The notes below the pieces were generated by a model, which was given only the letters and a program-made list of their open reading frames with translations, did no database searches and was not told the origin of the DNA. Positions 1-8,668 of a DNA stretch of 52,789 bases are shown here, piece by piece. Source of the stretch: an uncultured Paracoccaceae bacterium. GTDB taxonomy: Bacteria; Pseudomonadota; Alphaproteobacteria; Rhodobacterales; Rhodobacteraceae. The translations under genes were made by a program, and so were the position numbers. The DNA is taken from positions 1-52,789 of the forward strand of contig CAMFGW010000022.1 in the NCBI GenBank assembly GCA_945952025.1, given 5' to 3'. Each line of letters begins with the position of its first letter. Position 1 is the stretch's first letter.

Positions 1-71
1 AACTCCGCTTCGCCATCCGCGAAGGCGGCCGCACCGTCGGCGCAGGTGTCGTGTCGAAAATCCTGAAGTAA
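1..71 (+). CDS. tuf: Elongation factor Tu, C-terminal end (partial)
   Basis: The window opens inside a coding frame that ends in GGRTVGAGVVSKILK and a TAA stop at 69-71. This is the nearly invariant C-terminus of EF-Tu domain 3, the GTPase that delivers aminoacyl-tRNA to the ribosome. Only about 22 codons are present; the first two bases belong to a split codon. EF-Tu at the end of the str operon, just upstream of the S10 operon, is the usual order in proteobacteria. Whether this is tufA or tufB cannot be told from this fragment. Confidence 0.93.
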   Translation, partial: LRFAIREGGRTVGAGVVSKILK

Positions 72-94
72 GAGCCTGAGCAGGGCTTGAAGAA

Positions 95-126
95 GGGCGC
101 CGGCACCCCCGGCGCCCTTTGCTTTT
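95..126 (+). terminator. Rho-independent terminator after tuf
   Basis: GGGCGCCGG (95-103) pairs perfectly with CCGGCGCCC (109-117) around a 5-base loop, followed by TTTGCTTTT. A 9-bp GC stem plus a T-rich run 24 bases after the tuf stop is a standard intrinsic terminator. It separates the str operon from the S10 operon. Confidence 0.88.
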
Positions 127-202
127 CAGGGGGTGAATGGGGCCCATCCGGCCCCGGAAAACCCCATCGGACAAGCCCCGCCGAAAACCCCCGCCGGCGC
201 CC

Positions 203-231
203 TTGACATGCCATCCCCGCATCGTCATACA
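203..231 (+). promoter_or_regulatory. Sigma-70 type promoter of the S10 operon
   Basis: A perfect -35 box TTGACA (203-208) is followed after exactly 17 bases by CATACA (226-231), which keeps the central ATA of the -10 consensus. Transcription would start near 238 and give a leader of about 135 bases before rpsJ. Nothing else in the 127-374 gap resembles a gene. Confidence 0.7.
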
Positions 232-253
232 GCCGCAGTCCAAGGAATCGACC

Positions 254-300
254 GGGGGTCTCGCGACCCCCTGTCTCTTTTGTGACAGGGGGCTTCCCCC
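254..300 (+). promoter_or_regulatory. rpsJ leader with three mutually exclusive hairpins
   Basis: Hairpin A pairs GGGGGTC (254-260) with GACCCCC (265-271). Hairpin B pairs CCCCCTGTC (267-275) with GACAGGGGG (284-292). Hairpin C pairs GGGGG (288-292) with CCCCC (296-300) across a 3-base loop. A and B share 267-271, and B and C share 288-292, so forming one excludes its neighbour. In E. coli the S10 leader is bound by L4 for autogenous control; this leader has no obvious similarity to it, so an analogous role here is inference. Confidence 0.5.
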
Positions 301-374
301 CAAGACCTTCGACGCTGGCGCCGCATGAGGTGTCGTCAGCCTCTCAAGGAGAGCCCGCAAGAGGCATGACTGTC

Positions 375-686
375 ATGACAGGTCAGAACATCCGCATCCG
401 GCTCAAGGCCTTTGACTACCGCGTCCTGGATTCCAGCACGCAGGAAATCGTCAATACGGCCAAGCGCACGGGCGCGCAGGTCCGCGGTCCGATCCCGCTC
501 CCGAACAAGATCGAGAAATTCACGGTTCTCCGTGGTCCGCACATCAACAAGAAGTCGCGCGACCAGTGGGAGATCCGCACGCACAAGCGCCTTCTTGATA
601 TCGTCGATCCGACCCCGCAGACCGTGGACGCGCTGATGAAGCTCGACCTCGCTGCCGGTGTCGACGTCGAAATCAAGCTGAACTGA
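375..686 (+). CDS. rpsJ: Small subunit ribosomal protein uS10
   Basis: This is uS10 (NusE), a 30S head protein that also joins NusB in transcription antitermination. The protein contains [16 protein letters not shown] and the conserved [14 protein letters not shown] segment. Starting at ATG 375 gives 103 residues, the usual family length, with AAGAGG at 359-364 about ten bases upstream. An in-frame ATG at 366 would add three residues and is served by AAGGAG at 346-351 with a long spacing, so the start is uncertain by three codons. It is the first gene of the S10 operon. Confidence 0.95.
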   Translation: MTGQNIRIRLKAFDYRVLDSSTQEIVNTAKRTGAQVRGPIPLPNKIEKFTVLRGPHINKKSRDQWEIRTHKRLLDIVDPTPQTVDALMKLDLAAGVDVEIKLN

Positions 687-699
687 GGAGGGCACAGAG

Positions 700-1437
700 A
701 TGCTGCGCTCCGGCGTTATCGCAAAGAAGCTGGGCATGACCCGGCTGTTCCTGGAAGACGGCAAGCAGGTTCCTGTGACCGTCCTTCTGCTCGACAACCT
801 TCAGGTCGTGGCCCAGCGCACCGCCGACCGTGACGGCTATACCGCCGTCCAGCTCGGCGCCGGTGCAGCCAAGCCCGTCCGCACCACCGCCGCCATGCGC
901 GGCCACTTCGCCAAGGCGAACGTGGCGCCGAAGCGCAAGGTCGCGGAATTCCGCGTCAGCCCCGACAACCTGATCGACGTCGGTGCCGAGATCTCGGCCG
1001 AGCACTACCTTGCCGGCCAGTTCGTCGACATCGCCGGCACCTCGGTCGGCAAGGGCTTTGCCGGTGCGATGAAGCGGCACAACTTCGGCGGCCTGCGCGC
1101 CAGCCATGGTGTGTCCGTCTCGCACCGCTCGCACGGCTCGACCGGCCAGTGCCAGGACCCGGGCAAGGTGTTCAAGGGCAAGAAGATGGCCGGCCACCTC
1201 GGTTCGGTCCGCGTCACCACCCAGAACATCCAGGTCGTCCGCACGGATGCCGACCGTGGCCTGATCATGGTCAAGGGTTCGGTCCCCGGCAACAAGGGCG
1301 GCTGGGTCACGATCAAGGACGCCGTGAAGAAGCCGCTGCCGAAGGACCTCGCCGTCCCGGCCGCGATCAAAACCGCAGCCTCGACCAGCGCCTCGGCCCC
1401 GGCCGAAGCCGCTACGGCCGAAGGGGGTGAAGCATGA
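700..1437 (+). CDS. rplC: Large subunit ribosomal protein uL3
   Basis: uL3 is an early-assembly 50S protein close to the peptidyl transferase centre. The start [17 protein letters not shown] and the Gly/His-rich loop [16 protein letters not shown] (about residues 130-150, the loop that carries the methylated Gln in E. coli) are characteristic. At 245 residues it is longer than E. coli L3 (209) because of an Ala/Ser/Thr-rich tail after about residue 220, a common feature in alphaproteobacteria. The stop overlaps the rplD start by four bases (ATGA), which suggests translational coupling. Confidence 0.97.
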   Translation: MLRSGVIAKKLGMTRLFLEDGKQVPVTVLLLDNLQVVAQRTADRDGYTAVQLGAGAAKPVRTTAAMRGHFAKANVAPKRKVAEFRVSPDNLIDVGAEISAEHYLAGQFVDIAGTSVGKGFAGAMKRHNFGGLRASHGVSVSHRSHGSTGQCQDPGKVFKGKKMAGHLGSVRVTTQNIQVVRTDADRGLIMVKGSVPGNKGGWVTIKDAVKKPLPKDLAVPAAIKTAASTSASAPAEAATAEGGEA

Positions 1438-2054
1438 AGCTTGATGTGATCACGCTCGACGGCGGCAAGGCCGGTTCGATCGACCTGGACGAGGCGCTCT
1501 TCGGGCTCGAGCCGCGCGCCGACATCCTGCACCGTGTGGTGCGCTGGCAGCGGGCCAAGGCCCAGGCCGGCACCCACTCGACGCTCGGCAAGTCCGATGT
1601 CGCCTACTCGACCAAGAAGATCTACCGCCAGAAGGGCACGGGCGGCGCACGCCACGGCTCGCGCAAGGCGCCGATCTTCCGCAAGGGCGGCGTCTACAAG
1701 GGGCCGGTTCCCCGGAGCCACGCCCATGACCTGCCGAAGAAGTTCCGCGCGCTTGGCCTCAGGCACGCCCTGTCGGCCAAGGCCGGCTCGGGCAACCTGG
1801 TGATCCTGGACACGGCCGCGATGACCGAAGCCAAGACCGCGCTTTTGGCCAAGGCCGCGCGCGAGCTGGGCTGGAAGAAGGTGCTGATCATCGACGGCGC
1901 CGAGGTGAACGAGAACTTCGCCCGCGCGGCGCGCAACATCGAAGGTATCGATGTGCTGCCGTCGATGGGTGCGAACGTCTATGACATCCTGAAGCGTCAG
2001 ACACTGATCCTGACGAAGGCGGGTGTCGAAGCCCTGGAGGCGCGTCTGAAATGA
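1434..2054 (+). CDS. rplD: Large subunit ribosomal protein uL4
   Basis: uL4 lines the exit tunnel of the 50S subunit and in E. coli also represses its own operon. The extended loop is recognisable around residues 60-90 ([20 protein letters not shown]), followed by the globular part with the RQTLILTK segment near the C-terminus. The length is 206 residues, which is normal. It overlaps rplC and rplW by four bases each, so the three genes are probably coupled in translation. Confidence 0.97.
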   Translation: MKLDVITLDGGKAGSIDLDEALFGLEPRADILHRVVRWQRAKAQAGTHSTLGKSDVAYSTKKIYRQKGTGGARHGSRKAPIFRKGGVYKGPVPRSHAHDLPKKFRALGLRHALSAKAGSGNLVILDTAAMTEAKTALLAKAARELGWKKVLIIDGAEVNENFARAARNIEGIDVLPSMGANVYDILKRQTLILTKAGVEALEARLK

Positions 2055-2347
2055 GCGTGAAACCTGAACATTACGACGTGATCCAGAAGCCGGTCATCAC
2101 GGAAAAGGCCACGCTCGCCTCCGAAGCGAACGCGGTCGTCTTCCGCGTCGCCCGCTCGGCCACCAAGCCGCAGATCAAGGAAGCGGTCGAGGCGGTGTTC
2201 GGCGTGAAGGTGAAAGCCGTCAACACGACGATCACCAAGGGCAAGGCGAAGAAGTTCCGCGGCCGCCCCGGCGAACGCAGCGACATCAAGAAGGCCTACG
2301 TGACGCTCGAAGAGGGCAACACGATCGACGTTCAGTCGGGCCTGTGA
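2051..2347 (+). CDS. rplW: Large subunit ribosomal protein uL23
   Basis: uL23 sits at the tunnel exit and docks trigger factor and SRP. The protein has the family signature VITEKAT near residue 18, then [16 protein letters not shown] and the C-terminal GRRPG-like basic loop ([16 protein letters not shown]). Its 98 residues fit the family. It overlaps rplD by four bases and is followed by a spacer with a strong hairpin before rplB. Confidence 0.97.
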   Translation: MSVKPEHYDVIQKPVITEKATLASEANAVVFRVARSATKPQIKEAVEAVFGVKVKAVNTTITKGKAKKFRGRPGERSDIKKAYVTLEEGNTIDVQSGL

Positions 2348-2353
2348 CGATCT

Positions 2354-2384
2354 GATCCCGCGTGCCTTCGCGGCACGCGGGATC
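2354..2384 (+). promoter_or_regulatory. Strong hairpin in the rplW–rplB spacer
   Basis: GATCCCGCGTGCC (2354-2366) pairs over 13 bp with GGCACGCGGGATC (2372-2384), loop TTCGC. Only GGCTTT follows, so it is a weak match to an intrinsic terminator. It may be a partial terminator, an RNA-processing site or a stabilising structure inside the operon. Confidence 0.5.
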
Positions 2385-2461
2385 GGCTTTAGAAGACGGG
2401 GACCTTCGGGGCCCTTCATCCACCACGGACCATGGGTCCAAAGCAACGGAAGACAGAGAGC

Positions 2462-3298
2462 ATGGCACTCAAGTCGTATAAACCGACGACGCCTGGCCAG
2501 CGCGGGCTGGTTCTGATCGACCGTTCGGAGCTTTGGAAAGGTCGCCCGGTCAAGGCGCTCGTCGAGGGCCTTAAGAAAACCGGCGGCCGGAACAATACCG
2601 GACGAGTCACCGCCTGGCACAAGGGGGGCGGCGCAAAGCGGCTCTACCGCATCGTCGACTTCAAGCGTCGAAAGTTCGACATGGCCGCGGTCGTCGAGCG
2701 GATCGAATATGATCCGAACCGCACGGCCTTCATCGCGCTGGTGAAATACACCGACGGCGAACAGGCCTACATCCTCGCGCCCCAGCGGCTCGCGGTGGGC
2801 GACCAGGTGGTCGCCGGGTCCAAGACCGACGTGAAGCCCGGCAACGCGATGCCCTTCAGCGGCATGCCGATCGGCACGATCGTCCACAACGTCGAGCTGA
2901 AGCCCGGCAAGGGCGGCCAGCTGGCGCGCGCTGCGGGCACCTACGCCCAGTTCGTCGGCCGTGACGGCGGCTACGCGCAGATCCGGCTGTCGTCGGGCGA
3001 ACTGCGCATGGTCCGCCAGGAATGCATGGCGACGGTTGGCGCGGTCTCGAACCCCGACAACTCGAACCAGAACCTCGGCAAGGCGGGTCGCCGCCGGCAC
3101 ATGGGCATCCGCCCGACCGTGCGCGGCGTCGCGATGAACCCGATCGACCACCCGCACGGCGGCGGCGAAGGACGCACCTCGGGCGGCCGGCACCCGGTCA
3201 CCCCGTGGGGCAAGGGCACCAAGGGCAACAAGACCCGCACGAACAAGGCGACCGACAAGTATATCGTCCGGTCGCGCAATGCGAAGAAAGGGCGCTGA
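2462..3298 (+). CDS. rplB: Large subunit ribosomal protein uL2
   Basis: uL2 helps subunit joining and peptidyl transfer. [14 protein letters not shown] at the N-terminus, the RNA-binding core [18 protein letters not shown] (about residues 50-68) and the near-universal [15 protein letters not shown] motif near residue 225 identify it; the latter holds the functionally important His. Starting at ATG 2462 gives 278 residues, the expected length; an upstream in-frame ATG at 2432 would add an N-terminus foreign to the family. Confidence 0.97.
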   Translation: MALKSYKPTTPGQRGLVLIDRSELWKGRPVKALVEGLKKTGGRNNTGRVTAWHKGGGAKRLYRIVDFKRRKFDMAAVVERIEYDPNRTAFIALVKYTDGEQAYILAPQRLAVGDQVVAGSKTDVKPGNAMPFSGMPIGTIVHNVELKPGKGGQLARAAGTYAQFVGRDGGYAQIRLSSGELRMVRQECMATVGAVSNPDNSNQNLGKAGRRRHMGIRPTVRGVAMNPIDHPHGGGEGRTSGGRHPVTPWGKGTKGNKTRTNKATDKYIVRSRNAKKGR

Positions 3299-3301
3299 GC
3301 C

Positions 3302-3580
3302 ATGGCACGTTCTATCTGGAAAGGCCCCTTCGTCGACGCCTACCTGCTGAAGAAAGCGGACAAGGCGCGCGCATCGGGCAAGAGTGACGTCATCAAGATC
3401 TGGTCGCGTCGCTCGACCATCCTGCCGCAGTTCGTCGGCCTGACCTTCGGCGTCTACAACGGGCAGAAGCACATCCCCGTTGCCGTCACCGAAGAGATGA
3501 TCGGCCAGAAGTTCGGTGAATATTCGCCGACGCGGACCTACTACGGCCATGCGGCCGACAAAAAAGCCAAGAGGAAGTAA
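3302..3580 (+). CDS. rpsS: Small subunit ribosomal protein uS19
   Basis: uS19 is a 30S head protein that contacts uS13 and the A-site finger. The sequence [15 protein letters not shown], the [19 protein letters not shown] core and the [12 protein letters not shown] tail match the family, and 92 residues is the normal length. It lies three bases after rplB and four before rplV, within the S10 operon. Confidence 0.97.
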   Translation: MARSIWKGPFVDAYLLKKADKARASGKSDVIKIWSRRSTILPQFVGLTFGVYNGQKHIPVAVTEEMIGQKFGEYSPTRTYYGHAADKKAKRK

Positions 3581-3583
3581 GCC

Positions 3584-3964
3584 ATGAGCAAGGAAAAGAA
3601 TCCGCGCCGCGTGGCGGACAACGAAGCCTTCGCCAAGGCGAAGATGCTGCGCACCTCGCCGCAGAAACTGAACCTCGTCGCCGCGCTGATCCGCGGCAAG
3701 AAGGTCGACAAGGCGCTTGCCGACCTGACCTTCTCGAAGAAGCGGATCGCGATTGACGTGAAGAAGTGCCTGCAGTCGGCCATCGCCAATGCCGAGAACA
3801 ACCATTCGCTCGACGTTGACAGCCTGGTCGTCGCCGAAGCCTGGGTTGGCAAGAACCTGGTGATGAAGCGCGGCCGTCCGCGTGCGCGTGGCCGGTTCGG
3901 CAAGATCATGAAACCTTTCAGCGAACTGACGATCAAGGTGCGCCAGACCGAGGAGCAAGCATAA
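3584..3964 (+). CDS. rplV: Large subunit ribosomal protein uL22
   Basis: uL22 spans the exit tunnel with a long beta-hairpin. The protein has [18 protein letters not shown] near residue 22 and the tunnel hairpin [16 protein letters not shown] near residue 100. Its 126 residues include a short N-terminal extension relative to E. coli (110), usual in this group. The TAA stop shares one base with the ATG of rpsC. Confidence 0.97.
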   Translation: MSKEKNPRRVADNEAFAKAKMLRTSPQKLNLVAALIRGKKVDKALADLTFSKKRIAIDVKKCLQSAIANAENNHSLDVDSLVVAEAWVGKNLVMKRGRPRARGRFGKIMKPFSELTIKVRQTEEQA

Positions 3965-4680
3965 TGGGTCAGAAGGTCAACCCCATCGGGATGCGCCTCC
4001 AGGTCAACCGCACCTGGGATAGCCGCTGGTTCGCCGACAACAAGGACTACGGCAACCTTCTTCTGGAAGACCTCCGCATGCGCGAGTTCATCCACGAAGA
4101 GGCCAAGCAGGCCGGCGTCTCGAAAGTCATCATCGAGCGTCCGCACAAGAAGTGCCGCGTGACGATCTACACGGCGCGCCCCGGTGTCATCATCGGCAAG
4201 AAGGGCGCCGACATCGAGACGCTGCGCAAGAAGCTCGCGAACTTCACCAAGTCGGAACTGCACCTCAACATCGTTGAAGTCCGCAAGCCCGAACTGGACG
4301 CGATGCTTGTGGCTGAATCGATCGCCCAGCAGCTCGAACGCCGGGTGTCGTTCCGCCGCGCAATGAAGCGCGCGGTGCAGAACGCCATGCGGATGGGCGC
4401 GCTCGGCATCCGGGTCAACGTCGCAGGCCGCCTTGGTGGCGCCGAAATCGCCCGGACGGAATGGTATCGCGAGGGCCGTGTGCCCCTGCATACGCTCCGC
4501 GCCGACATCGACTATGCGCTCGCCGAGGCCACGACCCCCTATGGGATCATCGGGGTGAAGGTCTGGATCTTCAAGGGCGAGATCATGGAACACGATCCGC
4601 AGGCTCGTGATCGTCGTGTGGCCGAGGCCCAGGACGGTCCGGCGCCGCGCGGTCCGCGCCGCGACCGCGACGCGCGGTAA
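3964..4680 (+). CDS. rpsC: Small subunit ribosomal protein uS3
   Basis: uS3 lines the mRNA entry tunnel. [13 protein letters not shown] at the start, a type II KH domain with the loop [12 protein letters not shown] (about residues 75-87) and the C-terminal domain [17 protein letters not shown] are all present. The 238 residues end in an Arg/Pro-rich tail. Its start codon overlaps the rplV stop. Confidence 0.97.
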   Translation: MGQKVNPIGMRLQVNRTWDSRWFADNKDYGNLLLEDLRMREFIHEEAKQAGVSKVIIERPHKKCRVTIYTARPGVIIGKKGADIETLRKKLANFTKSELHLNIVEVRKPELDAMLVAESIAQQLERRVSFRRAMKRAVQNAMRMGALGIRVNVAGRLGGAEIARTEWYREGRVPLHTLRADIDYALAEATTPYGIIGVKVWIFKGEIMEHDPQARDRRVAEAQDGPAPRGPRRDRDAR

Positions 4681-4692
4681 GGAGACAGGACA

Positions 4693-5106
4693 ATGCTGCA
4701 ACCCAAACGGACGAAATTCCGCAAGCAGTTCAAGGGCCGCATCCATGGCGAAGCCAAGGGCGGTTCCGACCTGAACTTCGGCGGCTACGCGCTGAAGGCC
4801 ACCGAGCCCGAGCGTGTCACCGCGCGGCAGATCGAAGCGGCCCGCCGTGCGATCACCCGCCACATGAAGCGCCAGGGCCGCGTCTGGATCCGGATCTTCC
4901 CGGACCTTCCCGTCTCGTCGAAGCCCACCGAAGTGCGGATGGGCAAGGGCAAGGGCTCGGTCGACTACTGGGCGGCCCGCGTGCATCCCGGCCGCATCAT
5001 GTTCGAGATCGACGGCGTGTCCGACGAGATCGCGCGTGAGGCCCTGCGTCTTGGCGCCATGAAACTGCCGGTCCTGACCCGCATCGTGGTGCGCGAGGAC
5101 TGGTAA
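4693..5106 (+). CDS. rplP: Large subunit ribosomal protein uL16
   Basis: uL16 helps position A-site tRNA near the peptidyl transferase centre. [34 protein letters not shown] and [13 protein letters not shown] are diagnostic, and 137 residues is typical. Arg82, in VRMGKGKG, aligns with E. coli Arg81, which is hydroxylated by the oxygenase YcfD/RoxA. This matters because a 2OG oxygenase is encoded two genes downstream. The gene is followed by a good terminator rather than directly by rpmC. Confidence 0.97.
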   Translation: MLQPKRTKFRKQFKGRIHGEAKGGSDLNFGGYALKATEPERVTARQIEAARRAITRHMKRQGRVWIRIFPDLPVSSKPTEVRMGKGKGSVDYWAARVHPGRIMFEIDGVSDEIAREALRLGAMKLPVLTRIVVREDW

Positions 5107-5131
5107 GGCGAAAGCCGTCAGCCTGATCATT

Positions 5132-5167
5132 GGCCCCTGCCGGAAGCGGCGGGGGCCTTTCGCTTTT
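5132..5167 (+). terminator. Terminator after rplP
   Basis: GGCCCCTGCC (5132-5141) pairs with GGCGGGGGCC (5148-5157) over 10 positions with one T·G wobble, loop of six, followed by TTTCGCTTTT. It would end the S10 transcript at rplP, so rpmC and the following genes need read-through or a separate promoter. Confidence 0.8.
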
Positions 5168-5252
5168 GTGCACTAGCCGCCTCTTGTGCCTGTGGCCGAA
5201 TCTGCTCAGGCTCTGGGTCCGGTTGGGTCATCCAAGAGGCGGGTCCATCACC

Positions 5253-5855
5253 ATGTCTGTCGCGGCCACCTTCGCCCTTGTCGCCGCTGTCCTGCAGGCG
5301 TTGGCGCTGCTGATGCTGGCGCATCTGCATCGGATCGACCGCTCACCCGGCGTCCTGACCCGCGCGGTGAGCGACATGGCGCTCGACCCCATGACCGCGC
5401 GCATTTTCGTCGTTTACGGCAGCCTCGGCACGCTGGCGATCCTGTGCCTGGCCTGCGCCGTGGCACTGAGCGATAGGGTCGCGCTTCCCGCACGCGCTCC
5501 GGTCTACATGGCGCTGCTGGGGCTCCTGCGTATCGGCGTCCTGGCCTTTCCGACCGACGCCCCCGGGGCGCAGAAGACCCGGACCGGGCATGTCCATCTT
5601 TTCTTTGCCGTCGTGACCTTTTCGCTCGCTTATATGGCGATCGCCGCCAGCGCGCCGGTCGTGGCCGCTCTGCCAGGGGCGATTGGACCATTCCTTGGCG
5701 GGCTGCGCTGGATCGTCGCTGCGGCACTTGCCGGGGTCGTGGTGACCATGGCTCCGCCCCTGCACGGGCTATTCGGCATCCCGGAGCGGATCTTCCTGGT
5801 TGGCGCGGCGCTCTGGTTCCTGCTCCTGGGGCTCCTGCTCGCCACAGGCGGCTGA
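5253..5855 (+). CDS. DUF998-like six-helix membrane protein
   Basis: A 200-residue hydrophobic protein with about six membrane segments (roughly residues 3-23, 48-69, 77-96, 112-131, 150-168 and 178-197) and a short soluble loop ending in KTRTGHVH before the fourth. The pattern, the length and the closing GLFGIPERIFLVGAALWFLL resemble DUF998 proteins, whose function is unknown. ATG 5253 is chosen because the first helix starts right after it. It lies between the rplP terminator and the oxygenase gene, on the same strand as the ribosomal genes, and breaks the S10 operon. Family assignment is from memory of the pattern. Confidence 0.7.
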   Translation: MSVAATFALVAAVLQALALLMLAHLHRIDRSPGVLTRAVSDMALDPMTARIFVVYGSLGTLAILCLACAVALSDRVALPARAPVYMALLGLLRIGVLAFPTDAPGAQKTRTGHVHLFFAVVTFSLAYMAIAASAPVVAALPGAIGPFLGGLRWIVAAALAGVVVTMAPPLHGLFGIPERIFLVGAALWFLLLGLLLATGG

Positions 5856-5928
5856 TACAGGCCTCGATGCTCTTTCGCCGAGGGCCGAAACCCGCTACCC
5901 GTCCAGCTGACCAGAACGGACCCATGCC

Positions 5929-6543
5929 ATGGCTGATCTTTCAAACCTCTTCGTGACCCCCCTCTACCGCGCCCGGCTGACCGAGAAGGGCAGGGGGATC
6001 GACCTTGCCGAGCTCGAGGACGAGTGCCTTGCCACCGCCGAAGACGACACCGCCGGCCAGGACTGGTGCGAGGCGCACGGCTATCCGGGCTACACCTCCT
6101 ACGCCTCGCTGAACGACCTCGCTTGGCGCTCGCCGGTCTTTGCCGGCGTGACCCGTGCGCTCGACAAGCATGTGGCGGCCTTCGCCGACCTTCTGGGGTT
6201 CGACCTTGGCAGGCGGAAGCTGAAGTGCAACGCGCTCTGGATCAACATCCTGCCCCAGGGCGGCACGCACGCGAGCCACATCCACCCCCATTCGGTGATC
6301 TCGGGCACCACCTATGTCGCCATGCCGGCGGGCACGAGCGCGCTCAAGCTCGAAGACCCCCGCCTGCCGATGATGATGATGTCCCCCCTGCGCCGGAAGG
6401 ACGCGGGCAGGGAGCTGCAGCCCTTCGTCTACCTGACCCCCGAGGCGGGCGAGGTCCTGATGTGGGAAAGCTGGCTGAGGCACGAGGTGCCGATCAACCG
6501 GTCCGAAGAGGACCGAATCAGCGTGAGTTTCAATTACGGTTGA
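5929..6543 (+). CDS. 2-oxoglutarate/Fe(II) oxygenase family protein (TIGR02466-like)
   Basis: This 204-residue protein resembles the TIGR02466/2OG-FeII_Oxy_5 family of putative dioxygenases. Visible signatures are NALWINILPQGG, a His cluster THASHIHPHS (His114, 117, 119, 121), SGTTYVAMPAG, the distal His185 in SWLRHEVPIN and Arg196 in DRISVSFNYG, the expected 2-oxoglutarate anchor. Substrate is unknown. It is the only likely enzyme inserted between rplP and rpmC. That placement, with the conserved Arg82 of uL16, makes a ribosomal-protein or translation-factor hydroxylase worth considering, but this is inference. Confidence 0.75.
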   Translation: MADLSNLFVTPLYRARLTEKGRGIDLAELEDECLATAEDDTAGQDWCEAHGYPGYTSYASLNDLAWRSPVFAGVTRALDKHVAAFADLLGFDLGRRKLKCNALWINILPQGGTHASHIHPHSVISGTTYVAMPAGTSALKLEDPRLPMMMMSPLRRKDAGRELQPFVYLTPEAGEVLMWESWLRHEVPINRSEEDRISVSFNYG

Positions 6544-6890
6544 GCTTGGGGCGCTGATGGTCTCCCCCGCCCGGAACAGCCGCGCCAGCGGCCCGGGCAG
6601 CGCCCGACCGCCCCAGGGGCGGGCGCTATCGTCACCGCCATCGCGCCGGCATAGTCTTGCGCGGGGCCGGGGCATAAAGTGCAGACCTCGGGCCGCCGAG
6701 CGCCCGCCCGCAGTCGGGCGCTGCCCTGTGTTAGGCCAGATCCAGAAGCCCCTTGCCCTCCGCCCCGTTCCCCCCTATAGGGGCCCATCCACGGCTCCGG
6801 GGCGACTCGGAATCGGTGGTTTGCATTGATCCGCCAGGTCAACGGTGACCCTTCCAGGGGGCCGTCTGGCGATTGTGAAAGGAAAGCCTG
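6544..6890 (+). other. Gene-free spacer before rpmC, rich in hairpins
   Basis: No convincing gene is seen in these 347 bases. Two hairpins share the same arms: AGCGCCCG (6599-6606) with CGGGCGCT (6620-6627), and AGCGCCCG (6699-6706) with CGGGCGCT (6715-6722). A CATAAAG sequence at 6673-6679 could be a -10 box, but no good -35 lies at the right distance. A longer imperfect hairpin (CGCCAG 6832-6837 with CTGGCG 6866-6871, plus ACGG/CCGT inside) ends about ten bases before the rpmC ribosome-binding site. The spacer probably holds the promoter and leader of the spc-like segment. Confidence 0.45.
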
Positions 6891-7091
6891 ATGAAGGCGC
6901 ACGACCTGCGACAGAAGACCCCCGACCAGCTTCGCGACGAGCTGATCGCGCTCAAGAAGGAAGCCTTCAACCTGCGCTTCCGCCAGGCCACCGGCCAGCT
7001 TGAGAACACCGCCCGCATGAACGCCGTCCGCAAGGACGTGGCGCGCATCAAGACGGTGCTGAACCAAAAAGCCGCTGAAGCTGCGAAGTAA
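6891..7091 (+). CDS. rpmC: Large subunit ribosomal protein uL29
   Basis: uL29 is a small two-helix protein by the tunnel exit. The 66 residues show [19 protein letters not shown], the family signature, followed by [29 protein letters not shown] lies just upstream of the ATG. In most proteobacteria it follows rplP directly; here about 1.8 kb separates them. Confidence 0.96.
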   Translation: MKAHDLRQKTPDQLRDELIALKKEAFNLRFRQATGQLENTARMNAVRKDVARIKTVLNQKAAEAAK

Positions 7092-7103
7092 GAGGACAGA
7101 CCC

Positions 7104-7337
7104 ATGCCCAAACGTATCCTGCAAGGCGTCGTGACCTCGGACAAGAACGAACAGACGATCACCGTTCTGGTCGAGCGCCGCTTCAAGCATCCGCTGCTGC
7201 AAAAGACGGTGCGGAAGTCGAAGAAATACCGCGCCCATGACGCGGAGAACAAGTTCAAGGTCGGCGATACGGTCCGTATCGAGGAATGTGCGCCGATCTC
7301 GAAGACCAAACGCTGGACGGTCGTCGTCGAGGCCTGA
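7104..7337 (+). CDS. rpsQ: Small subunit ribosomal protein uS17
   Basis: uS17 is an early-binding 30S body protein with an OB fold. [38 protein letters not shown] and the [10 protein letters not shown] signature near residue 62 identify it; 77 residues is the usual length. It follows rpmC by 12 bases and is followed by an 81-base spacer. Confidence 0.96.
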   Translation: MPKRILQGVVTSDKNEQTITVLVERRFKHPLLQKTVRKSKKYRAHDAENKFKVGDTVRIEECAPISKTKRWTVVVEA

Positions 7338-7418
7338 GGCCAAGGCGACCATCCTTCGTCAATCGAAACCCTGGGGCCCTCATCTGCATGACGGTCCCCA
7401 AAGGTCGGGAGAAACCAA

Positions 7419-7787
7419 ATGATCCAGATGCAGACGAATCTGGATGTTGCTGACAACTCCGGCGCTCGCCGGGTGCAGTGCATCAAGGTTCTTGGCGGTT
7501 CGCACCGCCGTTACGCATCCGTGGGCGACATCATCGTGGTGTCGGTCAAGGAAGCCATTCCGCGCGGCCGCGTGAAGAAGGGCGACGTCCGCAAGGCCGT
7601 CGTCGTGCGCACCGCCAAGGAAGTCCGCCGTGAAGACGGCACGTCGATCCGCTTCGACCGCAACGCCGCCGTCATCCTGAACAACCAGGGCGAACCGGTT
7701 GGCACCCGTATCTTCGGGCCGGTCGTGCGCGAGCTGCGTGCGAAGAACTTCATGAAGATCATCTCGCTTGCGCCGGAGGTGCTGTGA
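7419..7787 (+). CDS. rplN: Large subunit ribosomal protein uL14
   Basis: uL14 forms intersubunit bridges and binds the silencing factor Rsf[21 protein letters not shown] and the [21 protein letters not shown] motif are standard, as is the length of 122 residues. The stop TGA shares its last base with the ATG of rplX, implying coupled translation. Confidence 0.97.
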   Translation: MIQMQTNLDVADNSGARRVQCIKVLGGSHRRYASVGDIIVVSVKEAIPRGRVKKGDVRKAVVVRTAKEVRREDGTSIRFDRNAAVILNNQGEPVGTRIFGPVVRELRAKNFMKIISLAPEVL

Positions 7788-8092
7788 TGGCCGCGAAACT
7801 CCGCAAGGGTGACACGGTCGTCGTGCTCACCGGCAAGGACAAGGGCAAGAAGGGCGAGATCTCGTCGGTCGACCCCAAGTCCGGCAAGGCCGTGGTCGAG
7901 GGCGTGAACGTCGCCATCCGCCACCAGCGCCAGACCCCGGCAGCGCCGGGCGGCCGCCAGCCGAAGGCGATGCCGATCGACCTGTCGAACCTCGCGCTCA
8001 TGGACAAGGACGGCAAGGCCACCCGCGTCGGCTTCCGCATGGAAGGCGACAAGAAGGTGCGCTTCGCCAAATCGACCGGGGAGGCGCTCTGA
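7787..8092 (+). CDS. rplX: Large subunit ribosomal protein uL24
   Basis: uL24 starts 50S assembly and lies at the tunnel exit. It has the KOW motif ([19 protein letters not shown], residues 6-25) and the RHQRQTP segment. ATG 7787 gives 101 residues; a GTG one codon upstream is also in frame but overlaps the rplN stop. Its TGA shares a base with the rplE ATG. Confidence 0.96.
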   Translation: MAAKLRKGDTVVVLTGKDKGKKGEISSVDPKSGKAVVEGVNVAIRHQRQTPAAPGGRQPKAMPIDLSNLALMDKDGKATRVGFRMEGDKKVRFAKSTGEAL

Positions 8093-8652
8093 TGCTCGAC
8101 CAAGCCAACTACACCCCGCGCCTCAAGGCCGCCTACAAGGCCCAGGTCCGCGCCGCGCTGAAGGAAGAATTCAGCTACGGCAACGACATGCAGATCCCGC
8201 GTCTGGACAAGATCGTCCTGAACATGGGCGTCGGCGAAGCCGTGAAGGACACCAAGAAGGTCAAGAACGCGGTCGAGGAACTGACCGCGATCGCCGGCCA
8301 GAAGGCTGTCATCACCAAGGCCAAGAAATCCATTGCCGGTTTCCGCGTTCGCGAGGAAATGCCGCTCGGCTGCAAGGTCACGCTGCGCGGCGACCGGATG
8401 TATGAATTCCTGGACCGTCTCATCAACGTGGCGCTGCCCCGCGTCCGCGACTTCCGCGGCGTCAAGGGCACGGCCTTCGACGGACGTGGCAACTATGCCA
8501 TGGGCCTGAAGGAACAGATCGTCTTCCCGGAAATCGACTTCGACAAGGTCGATGAAGTGCTGGGCATGGACATCATCATCTGCACCACCGCGAAGACGGA
8601 CGCGGAAGCGAAGGCGCTGTTGAAGCATTTCAACATGCCCTTCAACAGCTGA
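8092..8652 (+). CDS. rplE: Large subunit ribosomal protein uL5
   Basis: uL5 binds 5S rRNA and contacts P-site t[22 protein letters not shown] near residue 40, [19 protein letters not shown] near residue 70 and the C-terminal [17 protein letters not shown] are diagnostic. The length, 186 residues, is normal for alphaproteobacteria. It is coupled to rplX by a one-base overlap. Confidence 0.97.
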   Translation: MLDQANYTPRLKAAYKAQVRAALKEEFSYGNDMQIPRLDKIVLNMGVGEAVKDTKKVKNAVEELTAIAGQKAVITKAKKSIAGFRVREEMPLGCKVTLRGDRMYEFLDRLINVALPRVRDFRGVKGTAFDGRGNYAMGLKEQIVFPEIDFDKVDEVLGMDIIICTTAKTDAEAKALLKHFNMPFNS

Positions 8653-8668
8653 CGCGGAGGAGAGATTT

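Noticed and set aside
1997-3958. A long minus-strand open frame across rplW-rplV
   Set aside because: It runs antisense to four certain ribosomal genes and encodes no recognisable protein.
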